Assembly (NCBI GenBank): GCA_000151295.1
Contig: GG745373.1
Location: forward strand, 233,320-252,588
Length of the DNA stretch: 19,269 bases
Direction of reading: 5' to 3'
Source: Allomyces macrogynus ATCC 38327
Taxonomy: Eukaryota; Blastocladiomycota; Blastocladiomycetes; Blastocladiales; Blastocladiaceae
In this document: positions 1 to 8,149 of the stretch, piece after piece
Layout: each line of letters begins with the position of its first letter
Numbering within the stretch: the first letter of the stretch is position 1
Position numbers and translations under genes: made by a program
Notes under the pieces: generated by a model
Database searches by the model: none
The model's input: only the letters and a program-made list of their open reading frames with translations
Told to the model about the DNA's origin: nothing

Positions 1-666
1 CCACACGTGCAGCGCGTCGTCCTCATTCGCTGTCATCCGAGTCGAGACGACGACGAGTAGTAGGAGCTCGAACCCGCATCGGACCGGTTCCCGCCGCCGA
101 GCCGCACGGAACCGCGCTCCGCCGCTCCGGCCGCCGCGGACGGACCCGGCGTAGCTCGAGGGAGCGTAGGTCGACCCGGCGTAGGCCGACGGCGCGTAGG
201 TCGACCCGGCGTAGCTGCCGGCGTACGCGCTGCCGGCGTACGCGCTTCCCGCGGTCGCTGCACGCGGTCGGCCCTGGTGGTGTGCCGGACGCCGCCGGCG
301 GTGCCGGTCGTCGTCCTCGTCGTCCGACGGCAGTTGCCCGGTGCGCGCGGACGGACGCAGCGGCGTGGTTCCGATTGTTGGTACTGGCGCAGAGGCGAAC
401 GCGTGCCCGGCAGCGGGTTTCGGGATCGAGTGCGGTGCTGGACTTGTCGCGCCAATGGACAGCGCCACGGCCGAGTCGCGGTCGCGGTCAGCCGAGGCGC
501 GGGAAGGGAGCGGCGCGAGAGGTGGTGGTGGTGGTGGTGGCGGAGCAGTCGTCGAGGGCGAAGCGCTGGCGGCGGGTGCCGGTGCCGGTGGCGGGTCCGA
601 GTTGTTGGCGGAGCGCAGCGTCTCCTTGCTGGATTTCGGGCGCACGCGGGCAAACAGTTTTTTCAT
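1..666 (-). CDS. Low-complexity Ala/Ser/Pro-rich protein, partial (runs off left edge)
   Basis: An ATG at 666-664 opens a frame that stays open for 222 codons to the window edge, so the 3' end is missing or unresolved. I do not recognise the family. The start reads MKKLFARVRPKSSKETLRS, a basic N-terminus without a signal peptide. Next come Pro/Ala tracts, including a run of eight prolines, then an acidic-to-basic switch (DDEDDD followed by RHRRRR). Around 165-255 (codons about 138-168) is a tandem Tyr-Ala-Gly-Ser repeat (SAYAG, STYAP, SSYAG). Almost all of it looks disordered. After the repeat this frame becomes implausible (a Leu/Val run), whereas another minus frame ends in a Ser/Tyr-rich tail with a stop at 33-35. 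The real C-terminus may therefore lie in that frame. Start chosen as the first ATG; an upstream exon cannot be excluded. Confidence 0.5.
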   Translation of the reverse strand, partial: MKKLFARVRPKSSKETLRSANNSDPPPAPAPAASASPSTTAPPPPPPPPLAPLPSRASADRDRDSAVALSIGATSPAPHSIPKPAAGHAFASAPVPTIGTTPLRPSARTGQLPSDDEDDDRHRRRRPAHHQGRPRAATAGSAYAGSAYAGSYAGSTYAPSAYAGSTYAPSSYAGSVRGGRSGGARFRAARRREPVRCGFELLLLVVVSTRMTANEDDALHVW

Positions 667-2004
667 GGTTGGACGTTCGTTGATTGGTGTCGCTGGGTGG
701 TGTCAGCGTGGAGCGCGGTCTTGGACGGTGTCGCGCGGGTCTCGGCCGGTGGTACGCTGCGCGCGGGACGCCGTCGAGCACGACGGCGGGTCGAGAGTGC
801 GCGGTATGAACGTCGGGTCGTGCAGGGCGCGCGAGTCGAGAATCGAGATGCGGGGTGCTGGGGCGCGTCGGTGGGCCCGCAACTCAATCTGCGGGGTCAC
901 GACAGCTTGGAGCCCGTCAGGCGAGGAGAAGGGTGCGGCGGGCCGACGAGGACGCTGCTGCTGGAAGCGAGAGAGAGGCCGCGCGGCCGCGAGCGTGTTT
1001 TATTTCTAGCGGGTCGTCGAGCGCGGTGGTTGTGGTGCGGAGGGAGGAGAGAAGCGGACGGCGGGATGGTTGCAGCGGCGTCACCAGGAGGACGTGGCCC
1101 TGGCCAGGCCAGCGGCGCGCCGCCGACGTGCGGTGGACAGCTCCACTCCCACAACAGAGTCCCACATGGCAATCGTTGCAGCGTGAGTGACCACCGCGCC
1201 GTCAATCACCAACCGACGGCCGCGCAGAACGTTGCCGTGGAAGAAACAACACCGCCGCGGAAGACCGATGCCGCCCGCAACTTGCCGCATCAGCAGCGCA
1301 CATGGGCCAGCATCATGCTCCACTCCATCGCGGCTCGGCCAAGATCACGCTCGCACTCGCCTTGGCGCTCGCCCATTCTGGCGACCCGCCCTGAACACCT
1401 CGCCATCATGTCGGCCAGCACGACCGCTTCCCAGCCCCCTTGTGCGGTAGAGCTTTAACCGGCCGCCGGTGGACACGCACGGCGACCACCGTCCCCGCCA
1501 GCTTGCTGCGATCCGCCCTGAAACGAAACGTCTCCCAGCTCGTCACGCTCAAGTCACGCCGAATCCACGTTGCGGGTGGGAGACGCGTCGCGCGCTTCTA
1601 CCTCGGCTCGTGTCCTCTCTCCTGTCCCCGCTCGCACCGCGGCGCTTGGCACTCGCGCGCCCGCTCGCTCGCCATCCGCGTCCGCGCGCATCGCCAAGCG
1701 CGCTTGGCTCGAGCCTTACCTGCGCGATCCCGCCCACGTCCTTGTTCTTCTTTCTCGCGCACATCCACCCACGAACGCCGCCCTATAAAGCCCGCGCGCC
1801 GCCCGCGCGCCCTTCCCTTCTCCCAGCTCCCTTGCGCATCCTTCCCCCCTCCTCTCGCATATCCACTCGTGTCGTGCCGCTGGTCCGGTCCGCCGATACT
1901 TTTAGACGTGTCGCCTTGCAACAAGACGCGCGCAGATTTCCACCCAAGACGGTCGAAAGACGGAACGATTTGCATATCCCCTCCCACCCACCCATTCCAC
2001 CACC
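667..2004. other. Long intergenic region between divergent genes
   Basis: About 1.3 kb separates the start of the left minus-strand gene from the mucin-like gene. Several overlapping open frames exist on both strands, but all are Arg/Ala/Pro/Ser-rich in the way expected of GC-rich non-coding DNA, and I see no domain or splice-linked exon. The right third becomes pyrimidine-rich and holds a clear TATA box for the plus-strand gene. On the minus strand an AT-rich patch near 997-1010 (AAATAAAA) could be a weak core promoter element for the left gene, but this is only a composition-based guess. Confidence 0.45.
1784..1789 (+). promoter_or_regulatory. TATA box of the mucin-like gene
   Basis: TATAAA sits in an otherwise GC/pyrimidine-rich stretch, 215 nt upstream of the ATG at 2005. 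This would give a 5' leader of roughly 190 nt that is CT-rich, as in highly expressed fungal genes. It is the only textbook TATA box I see upstream of a gene in this window. Confidence 0.55.
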
Positions 2005-3555
2005 ATGACGTCCGCTCTGTCCAAGCTCCTCGTTGCTGCGCTGCTCGTGTCGACGGCCGCCAACGCGTACGTCGTCTCTTCGAGATCGATGCGAAGCGGG
2101 GTTTCTCCACCCGCCCCCGTGTTTGTCTCCCACCTCGCGACTGACCATCAATGCTACCCTTTTCACCATAGCCTGCCCGGACCGCACGTCGTCTACCGCG
2201 TCGACGGCATCCCGGCCGCCACTGCCATCTCTCACGTTGCCCCCGGCGCCACCGTCGCTGCTGCCGCCGCCGCGACGACGACCGAGTGGGCTGCCGCGAC
2301 CGCCGCCATCGAGACCGCGACCACCACCGTCGAGGACGAGGTTCCGGCCGCGACGGCCGCGGCTGCTGACGGATGGACTGACGTGACGCAGCAGGAGGAG
2401 GGCGACGCGACAACGACCGAGGACGAGGAGGTGCCAGAGGCCACGGAGACGAGCGACGAGTCGGCCGAGGAGGAAGAGGTCGTGGCGACGACGACGGTCG
2501 GCGACGAGGCCACGACGACTGTAGCTGACGAGCTGGTTGTTGCGACGTCGACGGCCGCCGAGGAAGCCACGACGACGGTTGCTGACGAGCAAGTCGTTTC
2601 GACGACGACGCAAGACGATGCCGTCCCCGCCGCAACGACGACCGCCGCCAACGACGAGCCCGCAACCATCGTCCCCGCCGTCGAGGAGCCGGCCACGACG
2701 ACCGTGTCCGACGACGCCGTGACCCCCGCCATGGCCACGATCGACGCAACGACGACTGCCGCCGAAGAACCCACGACGACCGCCGACGAGTTCTACTCGG
2801 CGACCTGGTACTCTACCGAGCCGGCGCAGTGCACGCGGGCGACGGTCACCGTGTTTGTCACGGTGAATGGCGGCGTTGTCGTCGCGTCGTCGACCGACTT
2901 GGGCACCGTGACGCTCGCGGCGACGGAGCTGACGGAGACGGTCACGGCGACGAGCACGGTCGCGCAGGAGGAGGCGACGAGCACGGTGCAGGAGACCGAG
3001 GTCGCGACGAGCACGGCCCAGGAGTCAGAGGCCGCCACGTCCACCGTCCAAGAGACCGAGACCGCGACCACCACCGTCCAGGAGACTGCCGTCGCGACCG
3101 CGGAGCCCAGTACCGAGACCGCCGCCGCGCCCGCCGCTACGTCCGAGATCGTGCAGACGGCCGAAACCACCGAGGCCGTTGCGGCACCGACGGCCACGAC
3201 CGACGCGGCACCCGAGGCCACTACCGAGGCCGTGCAGACGACGGTTGTCGACGTGCCCCCGGCTACGACCGACGCCGCACAAGAGACCCAAGTCGCGACC
3301 GAGGAAGTGACGGTCACCTCTGATGCCGCCCAAGAGACGGCTATCGCGACCGAGGCGCCGACGGCCACCCTCGACGCCGCTCAGGAGACCGCTGTCTCCA
3401 CTGAGGAAGTCACGGTGACGACGACCGTTGCCGCTGACGAGCCGGTCGCGACCGAGGCGCCCTCGACGACGCAAGATACCCCCGCGGCCCCGGCCGAGAC
3501 GAGCGAGGTCGCCGAGCCGACGACAACAGAGGCCACCGAGCCGACGCCGACGTAG
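2005..3555 (+). CDS. Secreted Thr/Ala/Glu-rich mucin-like protein
   Basis: The ATG at 2005 starts a classic signal peptide (MTSALSKLLVAALLVSTAANA) with predicted cleavage after residue 21. A probable intron lies at 2067-2171: donor GTACGT, branch CTGAC at 2141, acceptor CATAG. It is 105 nt long and free of stops, so the frame is open with or without it. The spliced product is 481 aa, the unspliced 516 aa. The mature part is dominated by Thr, Ala, Val, Glu and Asp, with imperfect repeats of types ATTTVADE, ATSTVQETE and DAAQETAVATEE, and would be heavily O-glycosylated. In the middle is a more ordered patch (FYSATWYSTEPAQC, then a TVTVFVTVNG strand pattern) with a single Cys. There is no hydrophobic C-terminal GPI signal; it ends EPTPT. 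A cell-wall or extracellular matrix role is inferred; no named family is recognised. Confidence 0.8.
   Translation: MTSALSKLLVAALLVSTAANAYVVSSRSMRSGVSPPAPVFVSHLATDHQCYPFHHSLPGPHVVYRVDGIPAATAISHVAPGATVAAAAAATTTEWAAATAAIETATTTVEDEVPAATAAAADGWTDVTQQEEGDATTTEDEEVPEATETSDESAEEEEVVATTTVGDEATTTVADELVVATSTAAEEATTTVADEQVVSTTTQDDAVPAATTTAANDEPATIVPAVEEPATTTVSDDAVTPAMATIDATTTAAEEPTTTADEFYSATWYSTEPAQCTRATVTVFVTVNGGVVVASSTDLGTVTLAATELTETVTATSTVAQEEATSTVQETEVATSTAQESEAATSTVQETETATTTVQETAVATAEPSTETAAAPAATSEIVQTAETTEAVAAPTATTDAAPEATTEAVQTTVVDVPPATTDAAQETQVATEEVTVTSDAAQETAIATEAPTATLDAAQETAVSTEEVTVTTTVAADEPVATEAPSTTQDTPAAPAETSEVAEPTTTEATEPTPT
2067..2171 (+). other. In-frame intron at the signal-peptide cleavage site
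   Basis: Donor GTACGT, branch-like CTGAC 26 nt before the 3' end, acceptor CATAG. The length (105 nt) is divisible by three and the frame has no stop, so retention would insert 35 residues immediately after the signal peptide. The inserted residues (including a Cys and several Arg/His/Pro) differ strongly in composition from the Thr/Ala-rich mature chain, which supports removal by splicing. Confidence 0.65.
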
Positions 3556-3740
3556 GAGTAGGAGTGGACTAGATGGTGCAGGATCGGGTGGATCCCGCGT
3601 GACTGGCGACGACGGTGCGCGGCAGCAGTAGCAGCAGACTGGCTCTATTGCGCAGAAGCACGGGTCGCTCGATGGTGCATCTTCACTGAGAAATACGACG
3701 TCCATTTGGCTCGCGCTGAGGTTTGTCTGGTTTCCAAAAC

Positions 3741-3797
3741 AGCGGGTTTGGCTGAGCACAGCGGGTTTGGCTGAGAGCAGCGGGTTTGGCTGGCAGG
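3741..3797 (+). repeat. Three tandem copies of a 19-bp unit
   Basis: Copies begin with AGCGGGTTTGGCTG at 3741, 3760 and 3779, giving a regular 19-nt period. Spacers differ by one or two bases, and the third copy diverges after GGCTGG. The array lies between the mucin-like 3' end and the STT3 promoter. Confidence 0.9.
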
Positions 3798-3799
3798 GA

Positions 3800-3820
3800 C
3801 CACGACACGGTCACGACGGC
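3800..3820 (+). promoter_or_regulatory. Candidate upstream element of STT3 (copy A)
   Basis: A 21-bp block differs at one base from 7936-7956 upstream of PI31. It contains a direct repeat of CACGAC at 3801 and 3812, 11 nt apart, so both half-sites face the same side of the helix. It lies 313 nt before the STT3 ATG. A 13-nt block ACCCACATCGCCG follows at 3898-3910 and also recurs before PI31 (8058-8070). Function as a protein binding site is inferred. Confidence 0.4.
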
Positions 3821-4112
3821 AACATGTCAGACAAGTCGAGCACAGCCGGCCACCGCTGATCCACCGCACCGGCTCGCAACGGAAACCACACCGCTACACC
3901 CACATCGCCGCGGACGACGACGACGACGACGCGGGCACTTGGCCCCGCCACCAACCAGCTGCAGCAGTCGGCCATCGAGGATTGTGCCGGCGCCCCGCTG
4001 CAAGAACACAGAGCGGACGCCGCCACCAACGGATCGCGTCGACTTCGACCCGCCCAGCTTCCTCCACGACACACTGCACGCTCTTGTCGAAGTCGGACCA
4101 AGATCACATATC

Positions 4113-6630
4113 ATGTCGGTCCTGAGCGGCGCCGACACCGAGGCGCGCGCCATGCGGGTCGTGATCCTCGCGCTCATCTTTGCCGTGGCCTTTTCGACGC
4201 GCCTGTTCTCGGTCGTGCGCTTCGAGTCGGTCATTCACGAGTTTGACCCGTAAGTGCCGCCAACGACTGCGTTCTGTGGACCCTGCAAGAGAGACTGACC
4301 GTGCGCGTCTGGCGTGGGTGGACTTAAATTGCGATTGAATCGCGAATAGATGGTTCGTGCACACTTATTGCCCATATCAGTGCTCGTCAGCAGCAAAGAG
4401 ATTGACCGCGCGACGATCGTCTCCAGGTTCAACTACCGCACCACGCAAAAGCTCGTCGCCGACGGGTTTTACGAGTTTTGGAACTGGTTTGACGAGCGGT
4501 CATGGTACCCGCTTGGTGCGTGCTCCTTGCCCATTGCAAGCCCAAAGAGCTGTTCCGCGAAATGACCACAAAACTGACCACGCTTTCCACCGCACTTATG
4601 CAGGCCGCGTCGTCGGTGGCACCGTCTACCCGGGCCTGATGGTCACGGCCGGCGTGATCCACAAACTGCTGCACCTGATCAACTTCCCCATCGACATTCG
4701 CAACGTCTGCGTCTTCCTCGCGCCCGTCTTCTCGACGCTCACCTCCTACGCCGTCTACAAGCTCACGGCCGAGCTGCACACGCGCGGCGCCGGCCTGCTC
4801 GCGGCCGGGTTCATGGCCATTGCGCCGGGTTACATTTCGCGGTCGGTCGCCGGGTCCTACGACAACGAAGGGATTGCCATTTTCCTGCTCATGTACACGT
4901 TCTACCTGTGGATCAAGGCCGTCAAGATCGGGTCGGCGTTTTACGGCGCTCTCGCCGCGGCGTTCTACTTCTACATGGTCTCGGCATGGGGCGGCTACGT
5001 GTTCATCACGAATATCGTGCCGCTGCACGCGTTTGTGCTTGTGCTCATGGGTCGGTTCTCGGTGCGGCTCTATGTGGCGTACACGACATGGTACGCGCTT
5101 GGCACGCTTGCGTCGATGCAAATCCCGTTTGTCGGGTTCCAGCCGATTCGCACCAGCGAGCATATGGCGGCGATGGGTACTTTCCTTGCTTTTAGTGGAT
5201 ATTAGGCATAGCTGCTCGATTCTGACGTGTCGATTTCGTACCTAGGCATTTTCGGCCTCCTGCAACTCGTCGCTGTCGTCGATTTCATCCGCGGCCACGT
5301 GTCTAGCAAACACTTCCAGACGCTGTTGCGCATCTTTGTCGTGACCGTCTTCCTCGCTTCCGTCGCGGCGCTCGTCGCACTGACCGCCATGGGCGTCGTC
5401 GCCCCCTGGACCGGCCGCTTCTACTCGCTGTGGGACACAAGCTACGCGAAAAAGTACATTCCCATCATCGCGTCGGTCTCGGAACACCAGCCGACCGCGT
5501 GGCCGTCCTTCTTCTTTGACTTGCACGCGCTCGTCTTCTTGTTCCCGGTCGGCGTCTACCTGTGCATGCAGCAACTCAAGGACGAGCACGTGTTTGTCGT
5601 GATCTACGCCGTGTTTGCGAGTTACTTTGCCGGCGTCATGGTGCGCCTCATGCTCACGCTCACGCCGATCGTGTGCGTCGCGTCCGGAATCGCCGTCGCC
5701 ACGCTGCTGCAGACGTACGCAGCGGAACCGGCGGCCGACGCCGAGGTCACGACCGGCGGCAAGTCGGGCACCGGCAAACCCGCGGCCTCTGAGACGTCGA
5801 AGATCGGCATCCGCGCCGCCGACGCCAAGTGGTACGTGGCGATCCCCGTCGTCGCGCTGCTCGCCATCTACGCGTGGCACTGCACGTGGGTCACGTCGAA
5901 CGCCTACTCGTCGCCGTCGATCGTCCTGGCATCGCGCGGCCACGACGGGTCGCAGGTCATTATTGACGACTTCCGCGAAGCCTACTACTGGCTGCGCAAG
6001 AACACGGCGCCCGACGCGCGCGTCATGGCGTGGTGGGACTACGGATACCAGCTCGCAGGCATGGCCAACCGGACCACGCTCGTCGATAACAATACCTGGA
6101 ACAACACGCACATTGCCACCGTCGGGAAAGCCATGGCGCTGCCGGAAGACCAGGCGTACGACGTGATGCGCGCACTCGACGTCGACTACGTGCTGGTCAT
6201 TTTCGGCGGCCTGATCGGGTACTCGGGCGACGACATCAACAAGTTCCTGTGGATGATTCGCATTGCCGAGGGCGTCTACCCGTCGGAAGTACAGGAAGCC
6301 AAGTTCTTCACTGACCGCGGCGAGTACCGGATCGACGACATGGCGCCGCCGACCATGCGGCACTCGCTCCTCTACAAGCTGTCGTACTACCGGTTCGCCG
6401 ACTTGTTTGGCGGGCACTCGCCCGCGTACGATCGCGTGCGCGGCACGCCGATTACGTCCAAGCCGATCACGCTGCATACTGTCGATGAGGCGTATACGAC
6501 CGAGAACTGGATCGTGCGCATTTACCAGGTCAAGAAACCGGATAACCTCGGGCGCTCGCTCAAGGACGCGAGCGCGTTTGAGGCCGGGACCAAGCGCCGC
6601 GTGCGCAGGAAGCGCGCCGCGCGCGCGTAG
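4113..6630 (+). CDS. STT3: Oligosaccharyltransferase catalytic subunit STT3
   Basis: STT3 is the ER-membrane catalytic subunit that transfers the lipid-linked glycan to Asn in nascent proteins. Proposed exons: 4113-4249, 4350-4352 (microexon), 4427-4515, 4604-5176, 5246-6630; total 2187 nt, 728 aa, close to yeast Stt3 (718 aa). Visible family motifs: the first-loop metal-site motif EFDPWFNYR (Asp45), [11 protein letters not shown] in exon 4, SVSEHQP (Glu347), the catalytic-site WWDYG at 530-534, a conserved DNNTWNNTH glycosylation sequon at 548-556, and the DINKFLWMI form of the DK/MI motif at 597-605. The N-terminal two-thirds is polytopic membrane protein; the C-terminal third is the lumenal domain, ending in a basic tail. 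Donors are GTAAGT, GTTCGT, GTGCGT and GTACTT. The start is the first ATG before the conserved first TM segment. Confidence 0.96.
4350..4352 (+). other. STT3: Probable 3-nt microexon of STT3
   Basis: Exon 1 ends in phase 2 after GAC-CC and exon 3 starts G-TTC-AAC. Joining them directly gives DPFNYR, lacking the tryptophan of the eukaryotic DPWFNYR motif. The bases ATG at 4350-4352 are preceded by ATAG and followed by GTTCGT, a donor hexamer also used at 11118. Including them gives CCA-TGG-TTC-AAC, restoring Pro-Trp-Phe-Asn exactly and in frame. The flanking introns would be 4250-4349 (100 nt) and 4353-4426 (74 nt, with TTGAC about 20 nt before its CCAG acceptor). Confidence 0.7.
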
Positions 6631-7050
6631 GTGTTGGAGGGTCGGTTTTTGGGTGGAGTGTCGAGCAGCTGGCGCGCGGTGCCTTGTGGGATCGTGGCTG
6701 CGTTGTGGAATGCATGGTTTTGGATTGTTTTGGCCTGGCTTTGGAACACAAGTCGCTTCAACTCCAACCTGCGCGACAGTGCGATGGCCACGCCAACCCA
6801 CCGTCTCAGCGCGGCCGTAGCGACCCAAAACCCACAGCCATTACAGGCCACTGCGGCTCGTAGTCAGAAGCAAACCATTCATTCACTGGCATCACAGCCG
6901 TCCTCATCAAATCGGTCATCAGTACGCGAACGGAGTTGAGAGCATCAATACAGGCAAAGGCGCAACGTATGCCGGCGTAACAGAGATCTCATGCCCACGT
7001 AAGGAGGCATGCATTGCTTCGAGCAAAATACATCAATCATGTTCTTCCCA
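6631..7050. other. Tail-to-tail intergenic region STT3 / DNAAF6
   Basis: This holds the 3' flanks of two convergent genes. It is less GC-rich than the coding DNA, with T-rich patches near 6715-6745 that may belong to the STT3 3' UTR. I see no exon, RNA gene or repeat. Short open frames carry no recognisable sequence. Confidence 0.5.
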
Positions 7051-7834
7051 TCAGTCGTCAAACAGCTTGACCAGTTTCAGCTCCACCTTGAGCACGCGCG
7101 ATTTCGGGTCCCAGTTGGCGCGGCCGCGGTCCTCGTGCACTTCATTGGGCAGCGGCAGGTTCAATCGGCTGGGGATTCACAAACGAACACCCATCGTGAG
7201 CCTTCTCCATCTTGATTCCGGTGCGTGATTGAGAAAGCGCGTGAGTTACGCACTATTGCGGGCACCGCAGCTCAATCTTGTCCTTGCGCACTGTCAGGTC
7301 GAGCGCCTTGGCGTCACTCACGAGCGGCAGCTCAATCTTGACCGTCATCGTATCCGTGTGCTGGTCGGAATTGGCGCGGCCCGCGAGACCGAGGTACATG
7401 TCCTCGGTGCGCACTGTCTGCGCGTACTGGATTGAGTACCTAAGAACGGAGTACTTGATTAGTCGCGATCTACGACGTGTGGAACGTTGAGCGCAACGTA
7501 CTCGGGCTCGGGTCGCGGGTCGTAGCCGTCAGCAGCCGCGGCATTGACCAGCTCGTTCTCGTCCCAGATCGACTTGATGGAGTAGTCGTACGCGGGGTTC
7601 TTGCCACCGCCACCGCGGCGCGCGGCGGTCGTGGATGCGGCAACAGAACCGGCGGGACGGCGGGCGGCTGCGCTGGTCTTGGGGCCAGCGTTCTACGTGA
7701 TTGCCAGTTGGACGTTGGTGGTGGGCAGATGGGGTTGCGACAGGTCAACGTACTGGCACGCCGACGTCGCGACCATCGTTGGTTGCGGCCGCCGACGAGA
7801 AGAGTGCGGTCAAGGAAGACAAATCGCCGTCCAT
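7051..7834 (-). CDS. DNAAF6: Dynein axonemal assembly factor DNAAF6 (PIH1D3/Twister) homologue
   Basis: PIH1D3-type proteins are cytoplasmic co-chaperones (with HSP90/R2TP-like complexes) that preassemble axonemal dynein arms. Proposed minus-strand exons: 7834-7754, 7692-7502, 7439-7254, 7168-7051; total 576 nt, 191 aa (human about 214 aa). The N-terminus MDGDLSSLTALFS resembles the family's start; then an Ala/Gly-rich linker, then SIKSIWDENELV and a PEY motif. Next comes the hallmark RTEDMYLGLAGR and a CS-like beta domain (TVKIELPLV, LDLTVRKDKIELRCP). It ends with YRLNLPLPNEV and a beta strand LKVELKLVKLFDD. Donors are GTACGT, GTACGT and GTGCGT; introns are 61, 62 and 85 nt. Phases match at every join. 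An alternative ATG at 7915-7913 would add 27 residues. It is head-to-head with PI31. Confidence 0.85.
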
Positions 7835-8149
7835 GTTGGCTGCAGCCGAGTTGCGCCGGGTTGTTGTTTTGATCGTCGAGGAGAAAGAGAGCTGCGATCG
7901 TCGACTTGGGTCCATAGTGGATGGGTGGTGATCAGCCACGACGCGGTCACGACGGCCATGACGTGGGTTGGTTGGTGGTCCGTCTCGTGTTCTTGCAGGG
8001 CCCTGGCGCCCTGGCGCTCTAGCGTTCTCGTCCTCTTCCATCTCGTCGACGACAACAACCCACATCGCCGAAGAACTTAACTCGTCGCGACGCCCGAAAG
8101 AAGCAGCAGCAAACAGACGCAACCACCCGCACCCGCTCTCAGCACTACC
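7835..8149. promoter_or_regulatory. Shared divergent promoter region DNAAF6 / PI31
   Basis: A 315-bp gap between two divergent start codons must hold both promoters. It contains a 21-bp element at 7936-7956 and a 13-nt block at 8058-8070, both also found upstream of STT3. A 12-nt block on the reverse strand (CTGCAAGAACAC, within 7984-7998) matches 3998-4009 in the STT3 leader. No TATA box is visible. Confidence 0.5.
7936..7956 (+). promoter_or_regulatory. Candidate upstream element of PI31 (copy B)
   Basis: Identical to 3800-3820 except for one A/G difference at its eighth base. It keeps the CACGAC direct repeat at 11-nt spacing. It lies 194 nt before the PI31 ATG and 102 nt from the DNAAF6 ATG on the other strand, so which gene it would serve is unclear. 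Confidence 0.4.

Larger units (their letters stand above)
3556..4112. other. Intergenic region, mucin-like gene 3' end to STT3 start
   Basis: No coding exon is supported here. It contains a triple 19-bp tandem repeat at 3741-3797, directly followed by a 21-bp element (3800-3820) that recurs upstream of PI31. A CGA trinucleotide run near 3911-3931 and a mixed 5' leader up to the STT3 ATG follow. The small Arg-rich frames on both strands look like composition artefacts. Confidence 0.5.

Noticed and set aside
277..1458. 393-codon plus-strand Arg/Gly-rich frame at the left end
   Set aside because: A poly-Trp run mirrors the poly-Pro codons of the minus gene, so this is an antisense shadow.
1440..2144. 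Open frames across the mucin-like promoter
   Set aside because: They span a TATA box and CT-rich leader and read as Arg/Pro/Ser-rich noise.
2232..3368. Two long minus-strand Val/Ser/Ala frames opposite the mucin-like gene
   Set aside because: They mirror the ACG/GAC/GCC-rich repeats of the sense strand and have no signal peptide or known pattern.
3911..3931. CGA trinucleotide run
   Set aside because: A short microsatellite in a GC-rich leader; such runs are expected here and carry no further structure.
4250..4426. A single 177-nt intron in STT3 instead of two introns with a microexon
   Set aside because: It stays in frame but deletes the invariant Trp and is longer than any other intron in the window. 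It is kept only as the alternative or skipped form.
5242..6828. 528-codon open frame on the minus strand opposite STT3
   Set aside because: STT3 is certain on the plus strand. High GC at third positions removes stops from the antisense frame, and the product is Arg/Asp/His-rich without a domain.
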